The translations under genes were made by a program, and so were the position numbers. DNA of 64,000 nucleotides from Blasia pusilla (taxonomy: Eukaryota; Marchantiophyta; Marchantiopsida; Blasiales), in assembly GCA_050084515.1 (NCBI GenBank), contig CM114272.1, forward strand, positions 61,442,001 through 61,506,000. The letters run 5' to 3'. The notes under the pieces are model-generated. The model was not told the origin of the DNA, searched no databases, and saw nothing but the letters and a program-made list of their open reading frames with translations. Shown one piece after another: positions 1 through 13,143 of this stretch. The first letter of the stretch is position 1. The number at the start of each line of letters is the position of its first letter.

Positions 1-1622
1 GTGTTGTGGGAGTCTGGCCTTGTCCCTCAATCACATGGTACAAGAACCAGACTGTACAAGGACCTTCACAACCGGTCGAATGATGCCAGAGTAGCTTAGT
101 AGGATGTCTTACGTGGTTACCGGTTCTCTTCGACTATTAGAACGCAACATACAAGAACGACTATTTTTGGTTTAAATGCAGAGGACGGACGATTCCAGGC
201 AGTTGAATCCGTCGGTTTCCGGACGGAAGGGGTGGTCGCGAGTCTTGTTTGGACGGGTAAAGGGAGGGAATCGCCGGTATTTCAGAAGACTTAGTGTTGG
301 GGGAACGTTCCCGGGTATATAGCGGGGGACTGAATTGGAGAGCGGGGGCTCGGGGAAGTCCTGCGGGGTCCTAGGGTTCTGGTAGGGTTAAGGGCAGTTG
401 GAACTCCAGGCTCGCAAACCCGAGCGAAGCCGGAGTAACCCCAGTGCAACTCCAGTTAACTACGGGTCGATCAGGTCAGGTCAGGTCAGGGTTTTGTTTG
501 CCACCATCTTCTTCCTCTTGTAGCCTATCCTCGTTGCCGTGGCCTACTCTCGGAAAGGTCTCGTCGCTTGTATTTTCTGAAGAGATTGTTCTTTCGTTTC
601 TCGTCATATGGTCCAGCAAGCACAGAAGAGAGGGAGAGAGAAAGAGAGTGTGTGAGTGAGAGAGTGAGAGAGAGAGAGAGAGAGCGCAGAGAAAACTGTG
701 AAGCCTGGAGGCACGATCGGTGAAAGTTTGTTGAAAGAGGCAGGTCATGGAGCCTGCGGAAGTTTTAAGGACACGAAACTCGAGCGTCTGTGATACGCTG
801 CCTCTGCTGCATCCGTTGTTTCCATGGCTGGAAGTGTAAGGAGGGAGGGAAGAATCGGAAAGAGATGTCCGCCCTCGGTCGCGTGACTATATAAGTGGAC
901 TCGGTCTGGCATGGTTCCTGATGAGTGAATTGTGCATCCGTCGATTTCTTCTGTTGCGTTTTTCTGGAGGTCCGATTTGGGCACATCGTTGACGTTGCAA
1001 TCTGCCTCAAACTGGTAACTATCAGTCCCACGCCTCCGTTTGTTTCTTTCCTCGGTCGCCGTGGGAGGCGGGGCTGGGAGCGGGGGAATTTGTGAATTGA
1101 AGAAAGGAAGAATCACGGTCTCTGTGGGATGAAGATTTTCCAGCCACGTCGGAACATACGTGTGTCTCAGCCTGTCTTGGTCTCATCTTGTTTCCATTAC
1201 GTTATCCTCCCCCCACTCTTTGTCAATGCTGCCATATTTCTCGTCACTGTCCCTCTTTAGATGCCTGCCTGACACATCACTGTCCTCTGCACAGCTTATC
1301 TTCCTCATGAGCGGCACCCGAAGCTTTGTAATCCTCCTTGCGTACCGGAGCCGCAAGTTACTTCAGCCGTTCACTAACATCTTTTGTCGTCATCTCGTTC
1401 CCATCTCATTTGGCATACTTGTATTACTTCCTACTTACGGGGCCACAATTGAGTCCTGCGGCTGGTAGCTCGCACATCGGTCCAAGACAATGTTTTACAG
1501 GGATGTTGGTTTCAGGTATTCGCCTCCTTCTAATTGTTCAGATGAGTTCAGGGATTGTAGCTGCCGGAGTAGAACTGACACTTGTGTCTCGACAGGCTGA
1601 TCCGACGTCGGCAGGAGCATAA
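1..1622. other. Upstream region and 5' leader of the NUP98-NUP96 gene
   Basis: No protein-coding exon is recognisable here. The region is moderately GC-rich and leads into the start codon at 1623, so it probably holds the promoter and 5' leader. It contains a short tandem run of the pentamer GGTCA/AGGTC around 470-490 and the GA tract listed separately. A CAG/G at about 1593-1596 could be the 3' end of a leader intron, but this is only a possibility. Reading frames in this stretch have no recognisable domains. Confidence 0.5.
630..688. repeat. (GA)n-rich microsatellite
   Basis: A purine tract made mostly of GA dinucleotides with interspersed GTGA, lying about 0.95 kb before the nucleoporin start codon. 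GA/CT tracts are common in plant promoters and leaders and can bind BBR/BPC-type factors. Any regulatory role here is inference. Confidence 0.8.
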
Positions 1623-4600
1623 ATGGCCATGTTTGGTTCCAGCAGCCGTAAGTACCTCTACCACACCCATCCACGTGTGGGTCCTTTCCCGAATCTTCTT
1701 TACCTTCCCCTCTCTTACTACCCTTTCTATATCATCTGCTGTTGTCGTCGATTAGTGGACCACACTAAACATCTGTCGGGTCGCTCCGTAAGATGTTCGA
1801 GTCTATCGTGGGAGTTTCTTCATACGTTGTGCTTTCCATGGGGAGAATCTGGTGGTTATACGGCTGGCGTTGGTTGCTCTGTTGATCTTCGTCCTTTCAC
1901 TCCTCTTTCGGGTGTTTGGTTTCGCGTTTCTTTTACGCGTGTTTCATTGATGCAAATATGTAGAGCTGTCTTTTCGTGAGGCTGGGGCATTTATTCTTGA
2001 TTCACCTGTCTTGACTCCTTTCTTTGTTTGGGAACGCGCATCCGCGATCTCTGATTGTCTACACTCCGAGTTGGCGGGATCCACTTTTTAGGTTTAAGAA
2101 TTAAGGGTCATCACATCTCCGTCGGCATTTCGTCGAGGGATTTCTTTTCTTGGTTTCCATGTTCGTCCAGCAGACCAATCTGTAGAAGACGGTGGAATCT
2201 TTGCCTGTTTCGCAAACTGCATCCTCTAGTCTTGTTGCTCAAAGTAGCCATGAGTCAATGGTGATTTTCAAAGTTGTCAGGTTTATCTGAATCGAGTTGT
2301 ACTTAGCTCTGGAATCCTTGATCCCAGTGGGCTCTTTCTTGTATCAAGCTCTCAGTGACTGAAATAGTGCTCTCGCTGATGCAAGTAAAAGGGGCTCTAG
2401 CATTGGACACATCAAACTTTTTAGAGCTCATCAAGCTCCAGAGAGAGTTAAACCTAGAATTTGGAACTTTGGTGTATGGATGGGCAAGCAAGTGGCTGAT
2501 TTGAAACGTTGGAATGTCTCAACGTAATATCATGAAGAGTATCAAACATGACCTGACAGAAACGAAATCTTTGCTGACAGCATTTGGGGCGTCGTCGTCC
2601 TCCCCATTTGGAGGAGCCCCGGGTTCTTCTAACACTTTTGGAACAACTGGCCAAAGCAACCCATTCGGAGTAAACCAGGCTGCGAATCCGTTTGGTGCCA
2701 AGCCATTTGGGAGCTCTCCCTTTGGGCAGACTGGAGGTTCTTTGTTTGGGAGTGGGACTGCCACAGGTGTATTTGGCTCCACACAGCCGACTGGATTTGG
2801 TAGTTCTTCATCAGGATTTGGTGCATCATCTTCTACACCTGCTTTTGGGAGCACTCCTGCACCGTTTGGAGGTGGTCTGTATATGCCATGTATTGGTGTT
2901 TAATATCATATTTCATGTTGGTGTGCATTGTGTGTGTGAATTAAGTTGAACAGATTGATAGTGTTGTCAATCAAACTAAATCCTGTACTAAAATTCACAT
3001 TCTTGTGATGAGATCAGCGGCAGTGTTCTGAAATGGACTGCTGAATTAACAGCATACAATGTTTTTACAACAGATTCTGATTAGTTCAAGTGTGCTTTCA
3101 ATTCAGAAGTGTACTCTAGCTTCTACAGGCTGTGCAACTAGAACCTTATTTGAATGCCCACCTTTGTTTGTGGTGGAAAATCTTGGAATTGTAGGTGCTC
3201 CTGTTTTTGGTCAAAAGCCCGCAGGTGCCTTTGGAGGATTTGGAGCCACTCCGGCTCAAGGAAATCCATTCGGAACTCCATTTGGACAGACACAAGCTGC
3301 ATTTGGAAGTCAACCATTTGGATCAACAACCCCTGGTTTTGGGGCCACATCCGCCCCGGGCTTTGGGTCAACAGCAACTCCAGCCTTTGGTAGTAGCACT
3401 CCTGCATTTGGTGCTTCTTCTTCTCCTGTCTTTGGGGCTACAACATCTTCCCCTTTTGGCTCCTCGACACCTGCATTTGGTAGTACTGTTTTTGGCCAGA
3501 CTGCCCCAGCCTTTGGTGCAAGTTCTACTCCTGCTTTTGGTAGTACCACATTCGGGAGTGCCACTGCTTCTCCCTTTGGAGCGCAAAGCGGATCTGCTTT
3601 TGGTGAGTTGCCTAGTTATGCTCTTTTCTCTTATGAGATTGGAAGCTCTCATGTTTTGCCAAGACATTAAAATAGTCCATCTGCTAGTTTAATGTCTCAA
3701 CAGTTCTGTCCTGATGTGGGGCTACGTAGCTTTTGAAAAACCTAGGGCTCCAGGTCCTATAATATGCATGTGACAATTGATGCAACTCCGGATTAGTTTT
3801 TGTAGTATGTGTTTCTGATTTGCCTACATGGATGCGTATATGTCAGGGTCAACATCGACTCCAAGTTTTGGAACAGCAAGCTTTGGAGCATCTCCATTCG
3901 GGGGACAACGAGTTGGAAGCAGAGTGACATCATACGCTGTCACCAATGATCCGGATGTGGGAGTTGGTGGGCAGGTTGGCAAGTTCATGTCAATCTCTGC
4001 TATGAATGCTTACAGTGGCAAGAGTCCGGAGGAATTGAGATGGGAAGATTATCAAGCTGGTGACAAAGGTCTTACATCTATGCTTTCTTTGGTGATTTTA
4101 TTCTGCTTTTGTCACAAAGTGGAGTTCCTACAACAAGTCTTCGTTGAAGTTGTCAGCTCTGAGAAGATGTACAATATGGCTGAGTTCCTGAAAAGTTTCA
4201 GCATAAGTTGTAGTTATTGTTTGTGTAAACTTGTCCTCGTAGTGGGTCTGTCAGGGCTCTTGAATTCTCATTTGGCTAACTAGTGATATTTGTGTAGGTG
4301 GACCAAATCCAACTGCACAGCAGCCTGCTGCTGGTGGAATCTTTGGTCAGACAACACCACAGAGCCCTTTTGGTGCCACTGCAGGTTTTGGCCAGCAGCA
4401 ACAGACAACAACTCCAAATCCTTTTGCAACTCCTGCCACATCAAGCATATTTGCACAAAAGCCTGCCTCAACTGCCTTTGGCTCATCAACACCTGCATTT
4501 GGGGCCACATCTACTCCAGCATTTGGAGCTGCATTTGGTCAACCATCTCCATTTGCCTCACCAGCTACTGCTTCAGCTTTTCGTCCACAAACAAGCACTC

Positions 4601-7600
4601 CTCCGTTTGGGACAACTCCATCTCCTTTTGGTGCTGGAAGTGGCACAGGATTTAGTGGTTCAAATCCCTTTGGGGCAACACCAACTGGCACCTCAGTATT
4701 TGGAAGTAGCACACCTGCATTTACTGGTTCATCTTTTACCAACATCAGCTCACCAGCAACTATTGGTTCCCCCTCCCCCTTTGGATCCACAAGCTTTTTC
4801 CAGTCACAACCAGCAGGAAGCTCGTTTGCAACTCCATCCACCCAGGGGTTTGGGACATCATCTCCTGCTTTTGGAGCGAGCAACTCTACATTCTCAAACA
4901 ATATCTTCAATACGGGAGGCACTTCATCTATCTTTGCGCAAACCAAACCCGCTGGTTTAACCCAGTCAACTGTAAGTGATACTTCTTCAAGTTTCTAGCA
5001 GACTCAATCACTACAATCTGTCTTGGGAAGTCTGAACAAGAACTGAGTAAGGATCTGTGTTGCAGTCATCGTCGCCATTTACCAACTTTGGACAAACTAC
5101 GCCTGGGCAGCAACCTTTCAGCTTTCCTACTTTTCAGGCATCCCAGCCAGGTATTTGTCTCAGCTTCTTTGAAATTTCAGGTTTAGTAGTAGCTGTGCTG
5201 AGATTATCTAGTTATGAGAAACAGGAGCAGGAATCCTATTAGTGAGCACATCAAGCATGTCACATGTTTCTTATCAGCATTTTGGAAAATCTTAAAATTT
5301 GAAATAATGAGTCTAGTAATGAAAATTGTGATAAACCCCAAATTTGACTGTCATTGATTTGGTTTAATAATTTTCTCATCAGCGTTCAGGGTGACTTACC
5401 AATTCTTACCATGGAATGTAGATAGACATGAACATACTCCTTCTTATTGGTGTGTTGGGTTGCTTGTGAATCAGGAGGAAACAGCATTTTCAATGGCTCT
5501 TCCGCATTTGGTCAAAATGCTTTTGCACAACCACAGTAAGTATAGTGTGATGTTGTGGGTTTGTGTGTCCAAGGTGTTAGCATTGATGCTAGACTAGCCA
5601 AATTTAGTAAGGGAGTCCAAATGATGCTATGTGATGGACTTGGCCCAGGGTAAGTAGAAAGAAGTGTCCATGGTATCACTAATGATACATTGGAAAATCG
5701 ACGCCAGGAGAGATTCTGCATTTCTCCTACTTATAATGAAGTTGCTGCTACGATCTGGGAGGACAATTTGATTCTGCTGGAGGTTCTAGTTGACTCCAGT
5801 CTTTGATTGACAATCATTATATTGACATCAACTGTTTGCTTCCAGGCCTGCGAATAATGTCATGATGGCATTGCCCCAACCTGTGACCAATCCATTTGGG
5901 ACTCTCCCTGCAATGCCTCAGATGTCAATAGGACGTAGTGCTGGATCAGGGCCCTCTGTGCAGTATGGAATCTCTAGCATGCCGGTAAGTGCTGAATGAG
6001 AGTCATTCAAACTTTCCTGAGTCAGGGAAGCCTGGTCTCTGTGGAATATAGCATGTTTAGGTGAGTACATTGTTAGAATTTATGGAGCAAATCCAAGTGG
6101 AAAGGATAATTCTGCAAGGGATTTGTCTTCTTGAATTTTATGTCATCAAATCTGTCGAGCAGCAAATGTAGTAGTTCTGTAAGGTTGAAAAGAGCTGAGG
6201 TTTTGAATGGAAATGAATGACTGTACAACATCCTGATCATAGTATGTAGGAAATGGATTAAAGTGAATCACTAATTTCATGTTCAGCGATAGGGCACCAG
6301 AGAGGAAGCATTATGTGAATATTAACCGGTTGTTGATTCTTGATATGTCTCCTGGGGTTCAGGCAGAAATGGTGTCATGTGCCACCAGACTAATCATTCG
6401 CATGATACTTTGCCTGGTTGTGGTTTTTGATTCGGGGACTTGGATGAGTTTTTCTTGCTATTTACACTAGGGCCTCTTTGAATTTGCCACACAAATAGAG
6501 TGATCTCACTTTGAAAATCGATATTTCTTTTGTCATTGACAAGTATATTCTATGCCTTAAATGTATGGGGATTATGGGTCTATGGATTAGGGCTTAGGAA
6601 TGTTCTTAAGAAGGTTTGATTTTTCATTGTCCGGTCTGGAGATTATAAAAGACTATCTCTGCTTCCAGGTGTCTGACAAACCTACTCAAGTCCGCACAAC
6701 CTCTCTCCTGACACCAAGGCATATTACTCAGAGATCTAAAATTCGCATGCATGCACGGAAGTATCATCCAAAGAAAGACAGTCCAAAGGTGAGTGCATCC
6801 GTACTTCATTGTCCAGGCTCTTTTGGCTTTTAGGATGATATAAATATACAGATAAAAAAAGTATCATATGCGTATTAGTGAATCATCAAGATAACTGCCA
6901 CTATGATTTAGCTGCTGTCACTCTGGAATTATGTGTTGGTGATCCAAGTAGTCACCTCACTGGGCTTTGAGGAGCCGTACAAAATATGACTCTTGAATGT
7001 CTCTTAGCTCCGATCATTCAGACTGAAACTGTAGTTGTGCAAGATTTTGTGCTGGGAGTACACTTAGTCATGGAGGTAGCTGTCACCAAAATGTAGAGTC
7101 ACTTTGCAGTGTCTCCCCAGTAAACTCATTGATCATCAGAGTGGGCAGTGAAGAATTGTGATGGACCAAGACCTTGGCCGGAAGGAACACTTGTTGGGAT
7201 GGATACCTATACACAATATGAGATGTGCTACAGAGGTTGTTCCAGATGCAGTACTCTGGATTCCCTCATCATTGATTTTAATAGGTTACTTGTTCATTCA
7301 AGAGACCTATAATGACATGCCTTTAGAAAAAAAACCTTATTACAAGTCAGTTGCCCCATTTGAGTTGAGTCCACAGCATATTCTTAGCATAACCTTGTTT
7401 GTGTTATAAGAGACTAATCACTTTACCCGGAATCTGGCAGGTCTCATTTTTCAGTGATGGTGAGGAGACTCCAACAATCCCGAAAGCGGATGTATTGTTT
7501 GTACCACGTGAAAATCCACGAGCTCTGTTCATCAGACAGCCAGATCAAACTGCAGCATCCTCAATTCCCATGAAAGGGACACCTGATTTCAGGGATATTG

Positions 7601-10600
7601 CCACACCTCTACAGAGAAATGGTACTTTGTGATGTTGCCTTGAACAGCATTTTTTGGGGTTATTTGTTTACCTGAATGTCCCATGCTCTCAGTAGCTATG
7701 AAGTCCTCATTCTTGTCAGACATTTTTGTATAATAACCGGGTCTAGGTTTTCTCCTTATGAATCCAGTCGTTTTGGTAAGTCAATCGCGGATGGAGAGCA
7801 CTTTGGTCCAGAGTTGGAATTTACAATACTGTTTGCTAGAAAATTTGAGATGCGTGTACTTTGCAGGTTTGCAGGCCTGAAATCCTGCAGATAGTTATAA
7901 GTTCTGGGACTCTGTAGTAAAACCAAAATCCCCCCCTCAAAGTTTGGTGATGAGTAGTCACATCAATAAGACGAATGTTGTGTCAATGTGGAGTATCTTA
8001 CAATTAATTCTTCTCTTTCTTATCCGCAGGTGAAGAGCTTGATGCCCAGGAAGCTTCGATGGGTCCCAATGTATCTCCTGCTGACCCTGAAAGTACGTGT
8101 GATTTAATTGTAGGTTATTGAGATCAGACATTATGTCTATCAATTATGACTCTTGGAATATACATAGATCAGTGACTAAATGTGCATTTTCGTACTGATG
8201 CTGGAAGCGGTGATTATGTCCATTAATTATGGTCTTGCTTGAATATGCCACTATATAGATCAGTGACAAAAAACATACATTTGGTTCAGGGATGTGGATT
8301 TAGATTGATTTGGAATCATAGTGTTCTTACATTTGCAATACTGAGCAGGTTCACCTGAGAATTGGCCAAGCGCAGAAGTTGGAGATGCCAACCTTCAGAC
8401 AGCACCATTAGCATCTAAACCCGTGGAGAAGACCCCTGCAGTAAAGTCTATTTCAAAGGTGAATGGGGTGCGTGAGGATCACAATCACAGGGAAATGGAT
8501 ATATATCTATCACTGGTCATCGAGCTGGAGAGGCTGCAATTGCTTATGAGCACGGAGCCGACATAGAAGCTCTTATGCCTAAGCTACGCCATTCAGACTA
8601 CTTTACAGAGCCAAGAATTCAAGAGCTGGCGGCAAAGGAGAGGGCTGAACCAGGGTATTGCCGAAGGGTGCATGACTTCGTGGTGGGACGAAGGGCATAT
8701 GGTTCTGTTAAGTTCCTGGGAGATACAGATGTTAGGCGGCTTGATCTTGAAAGCATAATTCAGTTCAATAAGTGTGAGGTTCTGGTGTACATGGATGAGA
8801 GCAGAAAGCCACCAGTCGGACAGGGGCTCAACAAGCCTGCTGAAGTCACACTTCTCAATGTCAAATGTGTTGACAAAAAAACTGGACAACATTTCACTGA
8901 AGGAACAGAAATTGAGAAATTTGAAAAGAAACTGAAGAAAAAGACAGAAGAGCAAGGTGCTCATTTCATTTCTTATGATGGACTAAAGGGAGAGTGGAAA
9001 TTTCAGGTGAAACATTTCAGCAGGTATGGGTTAGATGATTCTGATGATGAGGAGCCTCCTCAAGAAATACTTAGCAAGGCATTAGTACTCACAGGTACAG
9101 ATATGATGGAAGGGGTAGAGGGGGATTCTTTTGAAATCTCTGGGGACTTGCTTCAAAAAAGTCCCGAGCCTGGTGAAGATGCCGTGGAGATTGATGAGGA
9201 GGATGAAGGCACGGAGGAGATTCTCTACAGTGCTCCACAAGCAGCCCTGGCTCACTCCTTACCTTCTCAGCTGAGATTAGATCCTCTGAAGATGCAGCAA
9301 ATGAGAGCCCTGTTTTTCCCTCTGGGTGAAGAAGAAGATCATGGATTGTCAGGGATTTCTGTAAAGCCACGAGCAGTTTACGTGAGGCAGACTCCAGGGC
9401 CTCTTCCTAAATCCAGAGCTCCAGTTTATAGTGATAAAGCACACAAGTATAGCAGTGATGAAGGAATTCGGCCGGCCTGGCCCCACCGTTCACCGTGGAA
9501 AGGTGGTCCAACAAAGCAGATGAGATTAAGTCCTCACACTACCTGGAAGCCATCATCTCCATTCTCGTCAGTTCAGGTTGACAACCAAGTTAGACAAGTG
9601 TTTGGAGAGTCTGAGCTCACTCTCTCACCTCTAGAGAGTGGAGTCGTTTTGGCTTTACCCAGCGTACATGTAACTTCTTCAAACAACCACAAAGATGGTG
9701 GCTTTGCCATTGAGTTTGACAAAAAGTCAGAGTCAGTTGTATCTGGGCGGTATGATCATATCGTAGATGCAGGTTTGTTTTTTGGAAGATCTTTCCGGGT
9801 GGGGTGGGGCCCCAATGGGGTGCTTGTTCACAGTGGAACACCAGCTGGAATGGAGGTGAAGAATGTTGTCCTATCTTCATGTGTCCACATACAGAAGGTT
9901 GCCTTGGATAGTACAGTTAGAGATGAAGATGGAAAAGTCGTTGAAGAGCTTGTGGATCTCCAGTTTGTGTCTCCACTATCCCTTCACATGTCCATGAGCA
10001 AGGTCATTGATCAATCTACAGAGCGCAGGACAGGTGACTTGAAGTTAAGGAATGTTGTTTGTAGTCGGTCTGATTTGTCAAGAGTTTGTGATAAATATGA
10101 AGACTTGATCTACAAACAACATGGAGTGAAAGGGCTTCCAAGTCCTTACCAGCTTGTCTTGCGACACCAAGTTATGGTATGGCAGCTTCTAGATGTTCTT
10201 TTCTCTGAAAGGTTACCTACTCCAAAAGGTGATAAAGTCCAAAGTGTGACAAAGTTGGACACTGGGAATCATTCAGCTGACCCTGAGGTAGAGCTCTTAG
10301 TGAGAAGGGCTGAGTTTAGTCGTTGGTTACAAACCAGCGTGAGTCACCTTGTGCAAGAAGATCTGAGGCTCATGGAGGAAGAGGATGAGATGAGAGAAGT
10401 TTTCTTTCTTTTGACTGGAAGACAGGTGGATGCTGCTGTTATGAAGGCCACATTTCGAGGAGATATTCGCATGGCCTGTTTACTAAGTCAGGCTGGAGGG
10501 TCAGTGATGAATCGAATTGATCTTGCCACCCAACTCGATGTCTGGATGGCAGAAGGGCTAGACCACTCTCTTGTTGAGGATGAGCGAATGTATGTGTACA

Positions 10601-13143
10601 AATTGCTTTCTGGAGATGTGTTGGGTGCTCTTGAAAACCACAACATAGATTGGAAACGATTTCTGGGACTCCTAATGTGGTACCAGTTACCTCCAGATAC
10701 TGATCTTGCAACTCTTATCACTGCCTATCAGGGCCTTGTGGGTGATGGGAAGCTGCCTTTGCCAATACCAATGTACATGGAAGAAGGTGGCTACAATATG
10801 AATGATGACTCTGACATATATGACACATCTTATTATCTCATGTCCTTGCATGCATCCAAAGACAAGGAGTGGGATGATGTCAAGAAGATGCTCTCTCCAG
10901 CTTCCACAACTTTTGATCGATTGGATCACAGATTGGCATGGTTGCAGCAAGGCTTCTTGCAAGCAGTGGATGTATTGGAGCCCCTGGAGTTGCATGAGTT
11001 ACACATGAACTTTGCAGCACAGCTACTTGCCGCAGGCTTGTGCCACTGGGCAATCTATGTTGTCCTTCACATGCCAGTGAGTTCAGATTATCCTGGTCTA
11101 CATGAAAAAGTCATTAAAGAAATTCTCAGCCAGTATTGTGAGTCATGGAGTAAATCAGATTTGCAGCAAAGATTCCTCGAACAGGAACTTCAGATACCTT
11201 CCAAGTGGTTGCATGAAGCACTTGTAAGTGACATCCTACTGGGCAGATAGCTTGTGAGAATCTTTTGGATGAGAGTTTTAATGAATAGGATTTAGAAAGA
11301 CTAAACAGCCTGTCATCTATTTGAATAGACTGCCTCTGCTGAATCATGCCTTTTCTGGAATGTAGGCTTAGCTGATCTGTAACAGACGGTGCTGTATGAC
11401 ATGGGGAGGTTCTTGACAATACCTTGTAGGTTCTATAGTCAGGACGCTTGTGTAGACAGGATAGGTAGTTTCTTCAGTGAAATAAAACTGTTGATGGAAT
11501 TGTAGTTTGGGTTACTTAAAGTTGGTAATTGTGCTTGTAAGAATGGTTAATCTTTATTGATCTTCTTTACTTGCAGGCCCTATACTTCCACTACAAGGGT
11601 GACCCAAGACAAGAACTGGAGCATTTATTAAAAAGCTCTCAGTGGAATTCTGCACAAACACTCCTCATGTGTGAAGTTGCTGCTCCATTGTTCCTTGATT
11701 GTGAGTACCAGACCAATGGAAAGCCGATTTGGGTTTGTGCAAGTTCTTTTATTGTGAAATCATATTCTGTTCTCAAGCACAGTGTTGATAGTTGCTTTAT
11801 GAAACTTACCTTATTTATTGAACTTTGTATTCTATATGGGCGGATGAATTACCTTTAAACTTCAATGCCTTTGCCAGAGCCTTGGGGTCAGACCTACATT
11901 CCTGGGTGGAGAAAATTATTGTTCAAAACATCTTTGGGGCCATAGCAACCACCCCCCGAAACAAAATATATAAAAATCCCAATTCATTGTCCTGAAAATT
12001 GTTTGACTTTGTCGGGGCTAATAATACTGAATTAAATTTACAGAGATAAATGCCCTAAGGCCAGGTGTCAATAGGCACAATCTGAAGTGGCTCACAACCC
12101 GTGTCATTCAAATATGAGGAGAAATCAGGTTGAAGCTTTTTCCACCATTGAAGTCAAGCTGCATGAAGAGAATCTACAGGATGTGAACTTTTTTAAATGG
12201 GTCTAATGTAGTTTCTGTGATGCAACAGCGGATCATTCAGAAGTGTGGAGATTTACCAGCCAGTTGGAATTCAACAAAGCGGATCTGGAGAATTGGGAGT
12301 TGGGTGCTGGAATCTTCTTTGATTTCTATAATCTGAGGAGCAGTTTAGCGAGTGAGGATGATGATGGCATGGAAGAACTGGTATGTCAAAGGATCAGTTG
12401 AGTTTTTCATGAGTCCTTGTTGCATGGATGTACATTTGGAAAGTGTGGGTTTTAGTAACAAAGAGTTTGTTCCTTCACAACCTTATGAGTCAATGTTCTC
12501 TAGCAGAGAGTATTGAGAGAGAATACTGAACTAAACTTTATGTCAAGTAAAAGTTCAATTTTCGATTACAAATCCTGATTAGTGGATGGTCTTTATTAAT
12601 GATATGTAGTTCTTCCAAAATTAGCTCTTTACATGATTCCTGTCTCTTGGACAATCAGGTTACTCTTGACGAGAAGACCAGCGCCTGTAGGAGTTTCTTT
12701 TCCCGATTGAAGGAGTCAGAGCGGTACTGGAAGAGGAGGACTCCAAAATATCTAAGGTTAGTTGCTAAGAAATGATTACCGTGAGGGTTAGAAACTGTAT
12801 GGATTGCTCTCTAGGTTTTGGCTTTCTGCAAATGGTGGTAATTCAATTGAATGCCAGATGAAAGCTGGTCAGGTAGAATTTATTTAAGCTATATCTCCTT
12901 GGTTAAGTCTTGACTTCTGTCTTGAATGTTTAAATCCACAGGTTGTCATACTCACATATGGCGGATGAGCTTGCAAGTCTTCTGTTGGCAGAAACTAAGG
13001 CGAAGGCTCTCGATAAAACAGAGGAACTGAGGAGTTTTGACGTGGTCTTGGATGCACCTGTGCCTGAACATATTCATGCTTGTCGTGTACAGGGTGCAGT
13101 CTTGGCATTCACATCCTGGCTATCAGAGACTGTAGCTGTGTGA
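1623..13143 (+). CDS. NUP98-NUP96 nucleoporin precursor (16 coding exons, frame break at about 8485)
   Basis: Nuclear pore component. The N-terminal half (NUP98) makes the FG permeability barrier and binds the mRNA export factor RAE1; the C-terminal half (NUP96) is a Y-complex scaffold protein. Exons as read: 1623-1647, 2581-2874, 3195-3602, 3847-4068, 4298-4971, 5066-5150, 5475-5535, 5846-5984, 6669-6788, 7441-7621, 8030-8092, 8349-11223, 11577-11700, 12229-12380, 12659-12756, 12942-13143, all with GT/AG borders and compatible phases. Exons 1-7 encode dense PFG/AFG/FGS repeats; exon 4 carries the GLEBS motif; the autopeptidase domain with HF|S lies at about 8566-9030; NUP96 follows to the stop at 13141-13143. 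Exon lengths sum to 5723 nt, two more than a multiple of three; with the excess removed the product would be about 1906 residues. Start chosen because MAMFG matches FG-type N-termini and GTAAGT follows directly. Arabidopsis encodes NUP98 and NUP96 as separate genes. Confidence 0.93.
3928..4068 (+). other. GLEBS (RAE1-binding) motif of NUP98
   Basis: Within exon 4, from the segment containing YAVTNDP to the exon end. It includes SISAMNAY and [16 protein letters not shown], close to the plant GLEBS consensus as I know it. GLEBS binds the beta-propeller of RAE1/GLE2 and links the FG domain to mRNA export. Its position between FG blocks matches NUP98 in other organisms. Confidence 0.88.
8459..8566 (+). 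other. 2-nt frame discrepancy at the NUP98/NUP96 boundary
   Basis: Upstream exons read in frame through KSISK and [10 protein letters not shown], then in the same frame reach a TAG at 8564-8566. The downstream frame encodes [20 protein letters not shown] and runs into the autopeptidase domain, but a TGA at 8473-8475 closes it upstream. Both sides look like genuine conserved NUP98 sequence, so the switch falls at about 8481-8492 (in ATCACAATCACAGGG) and is best explained by two extra bases (CA). An ATG at 8575 opens the downstream frame just before the peptidase domain. A GT...AG pair at 8459-8490 would remove 32 nt and also restore the frame, but that is far below normal plant intron length. 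Confidence 0.8.
8566..9036 (+). other. NUP98 autoproteolytic domain and HF|S cleavage site
   Basis: The segment from [13 protein letters not shown] to VKHFSRYGL is the nucleoporin autopeptidase fold, including [17 protein letters not shown]. The catalytic H-F-S triad is at 9013-9021, and self-cleavage between F and S (after base 9018) would release the NUP96 half beginning [12 protein letters not shown]. All three residues are intact, so the domain looks functional. Confidence 0.92.

Noticed and set aside
3195-3692. Alternative leucine-rich frame over the FG exon
   Set aside because: Off-frame translation of FG repeats (TTTGG words) gives L-rich or P-rich shadows. The FG frame joins all neighbouring exons in phase.
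8575-11250. 891-residue frame as a complete independent gene
   Set aside because: It lacks the last exons of NUP96 (11577-13143), and conserved NUP98 sequence precedes its ATG in the same frame, so on its own it is an exon, although the frame break leaves a two-product reading open.
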